Part shown: positions 1 through 7,517 of the stretch, one piece after another | Layout of the letters: every line of letters starts with the position of its first letter | How positions within the stretch are numbered: position 1 is the stretch's first letter | NCBI GenBank assembly: GCA_025655575.1 | Contig: JAHXIP010000001.1 | Location: forward strand, 372,001-436,000 | Direction of reading: 5' to 3' | DNA length: 64,000 nucleotides | Source of the DNA: Candidatus Thiodiazotropha sp. (ex Monitilora ramsayi) | GTDB taxonomy: Bacteria > Pseudomonadota > Gammaproteobacteria > Chromatiales > Chromatiaceae | Notes under the pieces: generated by a model | What the model saw: the letters and a program-made list of their open reading frames with translations, nothing else | What the model was told of the DNA's origin: nothing | Databases searched by the model: none | Translations under genes and position numbers: made by a program

Positions 1-462
1 CGTGAGACAAAAGCAAAACTCTCGGGCGAGGCGGTCACAATCTCCAACGAACCCGAGCAGACCGATTTCTCTGAACTCACCGGGAGCGCCACTATCGTCA
101 ACGGTCTCGTTAACAATCAACGCCTATTGGCACTATCCCCCTACCTGCGAGTGGAAGGTAACGGCAAAGCCAATCTGGTCCAGGAGAGCCTGGACTACAC
201 CATTCGGCCGGTTATCGTGAATACCCCTAAGGGACAGGGCGGAGAGGGAATGGAGGAGCTGGTGGGTGTGCCAATCCCTGTCAGGATAGAGGGGAGCTGG
301 AGTAACCCTCGATTCAGTATTCAGCTGGCTAAAGTGCTGGCAGATCAGCAGAAAGCCAAGCTCAAAGAGAAGGTCGATAGCAAGCTGGAAGAGAAACTGG
401 AGGAGAAGGTGCCGGAGGATCTGAAGGATAAGCTCAAGGGCAAGTTCAAAAAGCTCTTTTGA
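1..462 (+). CDS. AsmA family protein, C-terminal part (gene enters from the left edge)
   Basis: Frame 1 is open from the first base and ends at the TGA at 460-462, giving the last 153 residues of a longer protein. The visible part carries the typical AsmA C-terminal block: TDFSELTGS at about residues 21-29, then VNGLVNN, then LALSPYLRVEGNG, followed by a GVPIPVRIEGSW segment and a lysine/glutamate-rich tail rich in KLEEKL/KLKGK that probably forms a charged helix. AsmA proteins are inner-membrane-anchored periplasmic proteins of the bridge-like lipid-transport superfamily to which TamB also belongs. The stop overlaps the mutY start by one base, so the genes are translationally linked. The N-terminus and membrane anchor lie outside the window. 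Confidence 0.85.
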   Translation, partial: RETKAKLSGEAVTISNEPEQTDFSELTGSATIVNGLVNNQRLLALSPYLRVEGNGKANLVQESLDYTIRPVIVNTPKGQGGEGMEELVGVPIPVRIEGSWSNPRFSIQLAKVLADQQKAKLKEKVDSKLEEKLEEKVPEDLKDKLKGKFKKLF

Positions 463-1592
463 TGCGAGCAAGGACATCAGCCGATGCTACACTGACTGGC
501 GAGTCTGCGACCGAATTAAATGCGAGTCTCTTCAGCCGACGGGTGCTGGGTTGGTTTGATACACACGGACGCAAGGATCTACCCTGGCAGCAGACTCGTG
601 ATCCCTATCGGGTCTGGGTCTCGGAGATCATGCTCCAGCAGACTCAAGTCGCAACAGTTATTCCTTACTTTCAACGCTTTCTTCAATCTTTTCCCGATCT
701 TGATGCCCTCGTCGAGGCATCCATCGATGAGGTTCTCCATCACTGGTCGGGGCTCGGTTACTATGCCAGAGCGCGTAACCTATATCGTTGTGCACTTACC
801 ATAATGCGGGATTTTCAAGGGAATTTTCCCACCAGCCAGGCTGATTTAGAGTCACTGCCGGGTATTGGTCGTTCCACGGCGGGGGCCATACGTTCCCTCG
901 CCTGTGGTCAACATGCCGTCATTCTCGACGGTAACGTAAAACGAGTGCTGGCCCGCCATTTTGCAGTCAAAGGATGGCCGGGCAAGAGCGTGGTGTTGAA
1001 CCAGCTGTGGGCCTTGAGTGAAGCACTGACACCAGAAAGGAATTGTGCTGAATACAACCAGGCCATGATGGATCTGGGTTCGATCGTCTGCACCCGGGGC
1101 AAACCATCATGTCGGCAATGTCCGTTGATCGACTCCTGTGCAGCGTACAAGTTGGGTGATCCGTCTGCCTATCCACAAGCAAGACCAAAACGTGAATTAC
1201 CTGTGAAAAAGGCGCGGATGGTGATATTGACCGATGATGCGGGTGCCGTGTTGTTGGAGCGGCGTCCTCCTGCTGGTATATGGGGAGGCCTCTGGAGCCT
1301 GCCGGAGTCTCCGCCGGATATACCCCTGGCGACCTGGTGCCGACGATACCTCAGTATCGAGATCGGCTGGGAGCAGGAGCTGCTGCCGAGACGGCACAGC
1401 TTCACCCATTTTCATCTCGATATCTCACCGGTAAGGGTCTGGACGAAAAACCCCAGTCAGCGCCTCATGGATGCTGGTAACAGGGTCTGGTATAACCTCT
1501 CCCAGCCCGATAGCAGAGGTTTGGCCGCACCGGTCAAGCGTATTCTGCAGGAGTTGGCAAGCGACGATGAAACAACCACGGAGGCCTCATGA
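462..1592 (+). CDS. mutY: MutY, A/G-specific adenine DNA glycosylase
   Basis: MutY removes adenine mispaired with 8-oxoguanine in base excision repair. Visible marks are [10 protein letters not shown] (catalytic Glu region), the helix-hairpin-helix [12 protein letters not shown], the catalytic Asp in [11 protein letters not shown], and the 4Fe-4S cluster ligands with spacing C-x6-C-x2-C-x5-C at [17 protein letters not shown]. The C-terminal third is the NUDIX-like 8-oxoG recognition domain ([11 protein letters not shown]). At 376 residues it is slightly longer than the roughly 350 residues of E. coli MutY, with the excess at the N-terminus. The ATG at 462 shares its A with the upstream stop; a TTG one codon earlier is possible but less likely. 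The stop overlaps yggX (ATGA), forming an asmA-mutY-yggX operon. Confidence 0.97.
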   Translation: MRARTSADATLTGESATELNASLFSRRVLGWFDTHGRKDLPWQQTRDPYRVWVSEIMLQQTQVATVIPYFQRFLQSFPDLDALVEASIDEVLHHWSGLGYYARARNLYRCALTIMRDFQGNFPTSQADLESLPGIGRSTAGAIRSLACGQHAVILDGNVKRVLARHFAVKGWPGKSVVLNQLWALSEALTPERNCAEYNQAMMDLGSIVCTRGKPSCRQCPLIDSCAAYKLGDPSAYPQARPKRELPVKKARMVILTDDAGAVLLERRPPAGIWGGLWSLPESPPDIPLATWCRRYLSIEIGWEQELLPRRHSFTHFHLDISPVRVWTKNPSQRLMDAGNRVWYNLSQPDSRGLAAPVKRILQELASDDETTTEAS

Positions 1593-1855
1593 GCCGAACT
1601 GTAAACTGTGTCAGATTGAAAAGAGAGGCCGAAGGGCTTGAACGTATGCCCTATCCGGGTGAACTGGGGCAACGAATCTTCGATAATGTCTCAAAAGAGG
1701 CCTGGCAAGAGTGGCTGCGGCACCAGACCATGCTGATCAACGAAAACCGCCTCAGCCCGGTGGACCCCAAGGCGCGCAAGTTTCTGGAAGACCAGATGGA
1801 GCAGTTCTTCTTCGGTGAAGGATCGGCTCCACCTCCAGACTTCAGGCCACAGTAG
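1589..1855 (+). CDS. yggX: YggX, probable Fe(2+)-trafficking / oxidative damage protection protein
   Basis: An 88-residue protein with the conserved YggX layout: [20 protein letters not shown] at the N-terminus containing the family cysteine, then [16 protein letters not shown], then [18 protein letters not shown] and EQFFFGEG. YggX protects labile Fe-S clusters from oxidants and is thought to handle ferrous iron in the cytosol. The start ATG at 1589 overlaps the mutY stop (ATGA). The mutY-yggX pairing is conserved in many gammaproteobacteria and makes functional sense because MutY is itself an Fe-S enzyme. Nothing unusual is visible. Confidence 0.96.
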   Translation: MSRTVNCVRLKREAEGLERMPYPGELGQRIFDNVSKEAWQEWLRHQTMLINENRLSPVDPKARKFLEDQMEQFFFGEGSAPPPDFRPQ

Positions 1856-1923
1856 CAGGCCAACCGCATCCCGGTGGCTTGACTCCACACGCCAAGCCCG
1901 GTTTAATACGCCCTCTTCACTGA

Positions 1924-1999
1924 GGCCAGGTAGCTCAGTCGGTAGAGCAGGGGACTGAAAATCCCCGTGTCGGCAGTTCGATTCTGTCCCTGGCCACCA
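1924..1999 (+). tRNA. tRNA-Phe (anticodon GAA)
   Basis: A 76-base cloverleaf with encoded CCA. The acceptor stem is GGCCAGG (1924-1930) pairing with CCTGGCC (1989-1995), followed by discriminator A and CCA. The D arm is GCTC/GAGC, the anticodon stem GGGGA/TCCCC surrounds CTGAAAA with anticodon GAA, and the T arm is GGCAG-TTCGATT-CTGTC. It sits 68 bases after yggX and may be co-transcribed with that operon. No integrase or repeated 3' end is seen nearby, so it is not visibly used as an attachment site. Confidence 0.97.
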
Positions 2000-2030
2000 T
2001 TCTTCTTTCCTATCGTTCTTTATCTCCTGA

Positions 2031-3032
2031 CTATTTGATCGGTATGTAGATCGACGTGACGATCTCGTTGGTATGATTCACCGTGGCGGGATCATTTTCA
2101 TACACTTCAAGTGAAGCATGCTTGAGCAGCGGTTTTATTTTTTGCATTTGTAAATGGCTGTACGCTTGGTACCAGGCTAGTTCCAGGAATTCGTAGCTGC
2201 CTTTCAGCGTCGTCTTGTAATAGCGGCCGCTTGGATAGGATTTTACGTCAAACTCCGCTGATGCGGTTCCCGCAGGTATCGGCATTGCCATGTCGCAGTT
2301 GAAATGCATGTTGTTCAGGTCGACCTTGTGGTAGATCGTAAAAGGGTATCCTGTAGCCGATAGGCCGCTATCATCGACATACCTACCTAATCGCGGAAAA
2401 CCTTCCATCATGGCCTTTTTCAACTCTTCAAGATGGCCTTCGAAATGGATCACCAAAGCAGTCTGATCCGGCAGTTCAGTCGGCCCGTCAAATGAGATTT
2501 GCGGGACTTCAGCACCGGATTCCAGTTCACCACGCAGCAAGTACAATCCGGTGTCGTAGTCTTTGCTGATATATGACGGCATTTTCTTGGCCATGAAGCG
2601 GAATAGAAAAGGCATTTTGCCGGACATGTTCCAGTGCACCATTGTCGAACTGTCATCGTCGGGTTCGAACTCCCACCAGACTTTACTGACAGATTTGAAC
2701 GGGCGTTTGAACTCGATCCGCTGCTCGATCCTCTCATTACCGGTAAATACCTCGTGTGTGAGCTTCCCCGCACCGATTATCCTGCCATCCCAGGTATACC
2801 AGCCTCCCTCCTGGTCCGGTGTGTCGGAGTAAATGAGTGTGGTGTCAGGCTCGTGCATCAGCCATGGGCTCCAGTCAGGCCAACGCTTGAAATTGCGCAC
2901 TGTGTCGAAGACGGTTTTGGGGTCAGTGGCGATTTTCAGTGAGCGTCTTACCGTAAAGCTGCCGTCCAGGGTCGCCAGGTAGAGTAGTGGGACTGCAAGA
3001 GTGACGGCAATGATGATGAGTGCTGTTGTCAT
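2031..3032 (-). CDS. Membrane-anchored SRPBCC / GyrI-like effector-binding protein
   Basis: I place the start at the ATG at 3032, where GGAGGG lies about ten bases upstream and the protein begins MTTALIIIAVTLAVPLLYLA, a single N-terminal membrane helix. The frame remains open upstream to 3140, but that would run nearly into lhr and adds unconserved sequence. Residues about 30-160 resemble an SRPBCC (polyketide cyclase/START-like) fold, with a stretch of aromatic residues at FKRWPDWSPW. Residues about 180-333 resemble the GyrI/AraC effector-binding domain (SATGYPFTIYHKVD, then ASAEFDVKSYPSGRYYKTTLKG). The combination suggests binding of a small hydrophobic ligand at the membrane. The substrate is unknown. 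It is divergent from lhr. Confidence 0.75.
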   Translation of the reverse strand: MTTALIIIAVTLAVPLLYLATLDGSFTVRRSLKIATDPKTVFDTVRNFKRWPDWSPWLMHEPDTTLIYSDTPDQEGGWYTWDGRIIGAGKLTHEVFTGNERIEQRIEFKRPFKSVSKVWWEFEPDDDSSTMVHWNMSGKMPFLFRFMAKKMPSYISKDYDTGLYLLRGELESGAEVPQISFDGPTELPDQTALVIHFEGHLEELKKAMMEGFPRLGRYVDDSGLSATGYPFTIYHKVDLNNMHFNCDMAMPIPAGTASAEFDVKSYPSGRYYKTTLKGSYEFLELAWYQAYSHLQMQKIKPLLKHASLEVYENDPATVNHTNEIVTSIYIPIK

Positions 3033-3146
3033 GGCTGAGATCCCTCCGCCCGTGGTTTTTGTGAGAGGCTGCTTGTTGATGGCAAAAACACCTGTATCGA
3101 GTATAGGTATCTGACCCCAAGAAGAAAATGGGGCTATCATGGGGTA

Positions 3147-6100
3147 ATGTCATCGCACCAGTTTCACCCGGCGGTCACGGCGTGGTTTAAGCGCCATTTC
3201 GGCGCGCCTTCTGAGGTTCAGGCACAGGCCTGGCCTGCGATTCAGGCTGTGCAGAATACCTTGATTTCGGCCCCAACCGGTTCTGGTAAAACCCTGGCCG
3301 CGTTCCTCGCGGCGATCGATCAATTGGTACATGAGGGGCTGCAGTTCCCGCTGGCAGACGAGACTGCTGTGTTGTATGTTTCGCCGCTGAAGGCCCTGTC
3401 CAACGATATCCATAAAAATCTCGAACTGCCGTTGAACGGCATTCGGGATGCGCTGCTGGAAAACGGTTACCCGGATGTACCGATCCGTGCGATGGTTCGC
3501 ACCGGCGATACCACCCAGTCGGAACGCGCGATGATGAAGCGCACGCCGCCGCATATCCTGGTCACCACGCCGGAGTCCCTCTATATCCTGCTGACCTCGG
3601 ATTCGGGTCGTGACATGCTGAAGACCGTACGTAGTGTGATCGTCGATGAGATCCATGCGCTGGCTGGTAACAAGCGTGGTGCTCATCTGACATTGAGTCT
3701 GGAGCGGCTCAACCAATTGTGCGACCAACCGCCGGTACGTATTGGTATCTCGGCGACACAGAAACCGATCGAGGAGATGGCACGCTACCTGACCGGCCAG
3801 CACGACGATCCGGTACAGCGGGCGTGTACCATTATCGATACCGGTCATGTGCGCACGCGCGATCTTGCGATTGAGATGACTGGATCCCCACTGGAAGCGG
3901 TCATGGCGAACGAAGCCTGGGATGAGATCTATCGCAGGCTCGAGCATCTCATCGAGCAGCACCGCACCACGCTGATCTTCGTCAACACGCGCAGACTTGC
4001 CGAGCGTGCGGCAGCGGCCCTCGCTATAAAGCTGGGGGATGATGCCGTAACGTCGCACCATGGCAGTCTGGCGAAAGAGCACCGGCTCGATGCCGAGCAG
4101 CGTCTGAAATCAGGCTCACTGCGGGCACTGGTTGCGACAGCCTCCCTTGAGCTCGGTATCGATATCGGTGATGTCGATCTGGTGTGCCAGATGGGCTCAC
4201 CGCGTAGCATCGCCACTTTCCTGCAGCGGGCCGGTCGTTCCGGACATCACCTGACTGGCACGCCTAAGGCGAGGTTGTTTCCCCTCAGCCGTGATGATCT
4301 TGTCGAGTCGGTCGCCATGCTCGATGCGATTCGAAGAGATGAACTTGACCGCATCCCGGTTCCCCAACATCCGCTGGATGTGCTGTCGCAGCAGATCATC
4401 GCGGAAGTATCGGGACGGGAATGGGAGGAGAAGGCACTCTACCGGGTTTTTAAATGCGCCCGACCCTATAATCGCCTCGAAGAGAGAGACTTTCTCGATC
4501 TGGTAAAGATGTTGGCGGACGGCTTTCACACGCGGCGGGGAAGGCGTGGTGCCTATCTGCACCGCGATGCTGTCAATGGCGTATTGCGTCCGCGACGTAA
4601 TGCGCGCCTGACAGCGCTCACCAACGGTGGTGCGATACCCGACCAGTTTGATTATGACGTGATTCTGCAGCCGGAAGGCTTGTTCGTTGGTAGCCTGAAC
4701 GAAGACTTCGCTTTTGAGAGCATGCCGGGTGATATCTTCCAGCTCGGCAATTTTTCCTACCGTATGCTGAAGATCGACCAGGGCCGGGTTTTTGTGGAAG
4801 ATGCCCACGGACAACCGCCGAGCATACCGTTCTGGTTCGGTGAAGCGCCGGGACGTACCGATGAACTCTCAGCTGCGGTTTCTCGTCTGCGTGAAACCCT
4901 GGATGAACTGTTGGATGAGGGGCAGCAGGCTGCACTGGATTACCTTGAGCAGGCATTGCAGCTCGACCCAGTAGCCTCTTCGCAGTTGGTTGAATACCTC
5001 GCGGCGTCTAAGGCCGTTTTCGGCTTGATCCCAAGCCAGAAGAGCATCGTGTTCGAGCGTTTCTTCGATGAGACCGGTGACATGCATTTCGTCATCCACG
5101 CACCCTTCGGTTCTCGGGTAAACAAAGCCTGGGGGCTGGCCCTGCGTAAGCGTTTTTGTCGCCGCTTCAATTTCGAACTGCAGGCGGCGGCCAACGAAGA
5201 CAACCTGATCCTTTCCCTCGGGCCGACCCACAGTTTTCCGTTGGAGGAACCGGCCGGGTATCTGAAGTCGGCCACCGCTGAACATATCTTGATACAGGCC
5301 CTGCTCGATGCACCCATGTTCCCCACCCGCTGGCGATGGGTGACCAATATCTCTCTGGCGGTCCCCCGAATGCGTGGTGGAAAACGAGTGCCCGCACCCT
5401 TCCAGCGCAATGATGCCGAAGATCTGGTTGCGCTGGTGTTTCCGGACCAGCTCGCCTGTTTCGAAAATATCCAGGGTGAACGGGAAGTGCCGGACCACCC
5501 GTTGGTGAACCAGGTGTTGCAGGACTGCCTGCACGAGTTGATGGACATAGAGGGTTTGAAAAAGGTGTTGGATGGTATTGAGAAAGGGCGTATTAAAGTG
5601 ATTGCCAAGGATCTGCCAACACCGTCACCGATGGCGCACGAGATTCTCAACGCGCGACCCTATGCTTTTCTTGATGATGCGCCGGCCGAAGAGCGGCGAG
5701 CACTGGCGGTACAGCAGCGGCGACACACTGACCCTCAAAGTGCAGCCGACATGGGACGGTTGAACCCTGATGCCATTCAACAGGTGAAGGAGGAAGCCTG
5801 GCCACAGCCACGAAGTCCGGATGAGCTGCATGATGCATTGGTGATTACAGGTTTTATTGCAGAGAGCGAGATTGCTTCGAGTGATCTTGGGCACTGGCAG
5901 AAATACCTTGCAGCGTTGCAGCGACAACAACGAGCAACGCGGCTGACATTTAACGATGAGGTTTTGTGGGTTGCGGCTGAACGGCTGCAGGCCATGCAAC
6001 GGGTCTGTCCCGACTACGAGATGTCCCCGCAGATTAACGCATTGCCTGCAGAAGAAGCGGAGTGTATTGAAACTGCGGTCACCGAGATCATGCGCAGTCG

Positions 6101-7448
6101 GCTGGAGAGTTTGGGCCCCGTCACGGTTGCGCTACTGGCAAAGCCGGTCAACCTGCCTGCCAGTGAGATAGCGCAGGCCCTGCTGGCGCTTGAACAGGAA
6201 GGCTTTGTGATACAGGGCCGTTTCGATCCGCGTCAACCGGAGACCGAATGGTGTGAGCGCGGTCTACTGGCACGGATTCATCGCTATACACTCAAGCAAT
6301 TACGCCGGGAAATAGAACCTGTGAGTCCGGCAGAATTCATGTGCTTCCTGTTTAACTGGCAGGGGCTGGAGGAGCCTTCGGAAGGGGTTGCGTCGCTGGA
6401 ACGCGTCATGTTGCAGCTCGAAGGGATTAGCCTGCCAGCCGGTAGCTGGGAGGAGGATATTCTGCCTGCTCGGCTACAACCCTATTTTTCAAGCGAACTG
6501 GACGAACTGTGCCGCTCAGGCAAGCTGACATGGCTGCGATTGCTACCACCTGACGTCAAAGAGAACAAACGAAAGAATCCTGCGATTAAATCTACGCCGC
6601 TGGCATTTATCTTCCGGCCGCATCTGTCGGTGTGGTGTCAGGTTGAATCGACGGTCCCTGTTGGGTTAAGCGCCACAGCCGCCAAGGTCATGGATGTGTT
6701 GAAACAGTGGGGTGCCAGTTTCTTTGATGACTTGCAACAGCAGACAGGTCTGTTGAAAACCCAACTGGAGAATGCACTCGGTGAACTGGTGGCCTGGGGA
6801 CTGGTCAATTCGGACCAGTACCAGGGTCTGCGCGCCATGATTACACCGCAGAAGACCCGGCAACGCAGCCGGCGCCGCTCAGCATTACAGGCGCCACTGG
6901 CCGAGGGTGGACGCTGGTCACTGGTACGACCAGCGATACCACATGAGGATGAGTCGCAACGAGTCGAACAGGTTGTGCGAACACTGCTGACCCGTTACGG
7001 CGTTATCTTCCGAAAGCTGCTGGAAAGGGAAAATGGCTTGCCGCCCTGGCGGGATCTGCTCTACGTCTTGCGCAGGCTCGAGGCGCGGGGTGAGATCAGG
7101 GGAGGCCGTTTTGTTCAGGGTTTCGCTGGTGAGCACTTTGCATTGCCCGAAGCGGTCAGTCTGATGCGCGAAGTACGCAAAAAGCAGGATGCCGAACAGT
7201 TAATCGCAATCAGCAGCGCCGACCCGTTGAATCTCACCGGCATCATTACCCCCGGTAAACGTACCACTGCACAATTGGGGCATCGCATCCTATACAGAGA
7301 CGGGAAGCCAATTGCGACCAGTCAGGGTGGCGACATCTCAATTGATGAGACTGTGCCGGATAGTGAGCATTGGCAGATAAAGAATTTACTGACGCGAAAA
7401 CAGCATCCGGCAAATTACCACAAACCGCATCGGGGTCCGTTGTTTTGA
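3147..7448 (+). CDS. lhr: Lhr, large DEAD/DEAH-box superfamily 2 helicase
   Basis: A 1433-residue helicase of the long Lhr type (core plus C-terminal extension), close to the roughly 1540 residues of the E. coli protein. Motifs visible in the first 400 residues are a Q-like QAQAWPAI, Walker A SAPTGSGKT, VTTPES, the DEIH box in VIVDEIHALAG, SATQ (motif III), TLIFVNTR (motif IV), and QRAGRSGH (motif VI). These are followed by the winged-helix and Lhr-specific domains and a long C-terminal part. Lhr unwinds DNA or RNA:DNA hybrids with 3'-5' polarity and has been tied to DNA repair and, in some bacteria, uracil glycosylase activity of the C-terminal region. It stands alone, convergent with the exporter gene that follows. 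Confidence 0.95.
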   Translation: MSSHQFHPAVTAWFKRHFGAPSEVQAQAWPAIQAVQNTLISAPTGSGKTLAAFLAAIDQLVHEGLQFPLADETAVLYVSPLKALSNDIHKNLELPLNGIRDALLENGYPDVPIRAMVRTGDTTQSERAMMKRTPPHILVTTPESLYILLTSDSGRDMLKTVRSVIVDEIHALAGNKRGAHLTLSLERLNQLCDQPPVRIGISATQKPIEEMARYLTGQHDDPVQRACTIIDTGHVRTRDLAIEMTGSPLEAVMANEAWDEIYRRLEHLIEQHRTTLIFVNTRRLAERAAAALAIKLGDDAVTSHHGSLAKEHRLDAEQRLKSGSLRALVATASLELGIDIGDVDLVCQMGSPRSIATFLQRAGRSGHHLTGTPKARLFPLSRDDLVESVAMLDAIRRDELDRIPVPQHPLDVLSQQIIAEVSGREWEEKALYRVFKCARPYNRLEERDFLDLVKMLADGFHTRRGRRGAYLHRDAVNGVLRPRRNARLTALTNGGAIPDQFDYDVILQPEGLFVGSLNEDFAFESMPGDIFQLGNFSYRMLKIDQGRVFVEDAHGQPPSIPFWFGEAPGRTDELSAAVSRLRETLDELLDEGQQAALDYLEQALQLDPVASSQLVEYLAASKAVFGLIPSQKSIVFERFFDETGDMHFVIHAPFGSRVNKAWGLALRKRFCRRFNFELQAAANEDNLILSLGPTHSFPLEEPAGYLKSATAEHILIQALLDAPMFPTRWRWVTNISLAVPRMRGGKRVPAPFQRNDAEDLVALVFPDQLACFENIQGEREVPDHPLVNQVLQDCLHELMDIEGLKKVLDGIEKGRIKVIAKDLPTPSPMAHEILNARPYAFLDDAPAEERRALAVQQRRHTDPQSAADMGRLNPDAIQQVKEEAWPQPRSPDELHDALVITGFIAESEIASSDLGHWQKYLAALQRQQRATRLTFNDEVLWVAAERLQAMQRVCPDYEMSPQINALPAEEAECIETAVTEIMRSRLESLGPVTVALLAKPVNLPASEIAQALLALEQEGFVIQGRFDPRQPETEWCERGLLARIHRYTLKQLRREIEPVSPAEFMCFLFNWQGLEEPSEGVASLERVMLQLEGISLPAGSWEEDILPARLQPYFSSELDELCRSGKLTWLRLLPPDVKENKRKNPAIKSTPLAFIFRPHLSVWCQVESTVPVGLSATAAKVMDVLKQWGASFFDDLQQQTGLLKTQLENALGELVAWGLVNSDQYQGLRAMITPQKTRQRSRRRSALQAPLAEGGRWSLVRPAIPHEDESQRVEQVVRTLLTRYGVIFRKLLERENGLPPWRDLLYVLRRLEARGEIRGGRFVQGFAGEHFALPEAVSLMREVRKKQDAEQLIAISSADPLNLTGIITPGKRTTAQLGHRILYRDGKPIATSQGGDISIDETVPDSEHWQIKNLLTRKQHPANYHKPHRGPLF

Positions 7449-7517
7449 ACAATGGGTATCAGCATGCTTAGGTGCCTCTTCCGCGGTTGGGATTAAAAGC
7501 CATCAGTAACATGTCAC

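Noticed and set aside
1924..1999. tRNA-Phe as an integration site
   Set aside because: No integrase gene and no second copy of the tRNA 3' end were found in the window.
3150..4082. A 310-codon open frame on the minus strand inside lhr
   Set aside because: It lies opposite the strongly conserved helicase motifs and its translation shows no recognised fold; it is a shadow of lhr.
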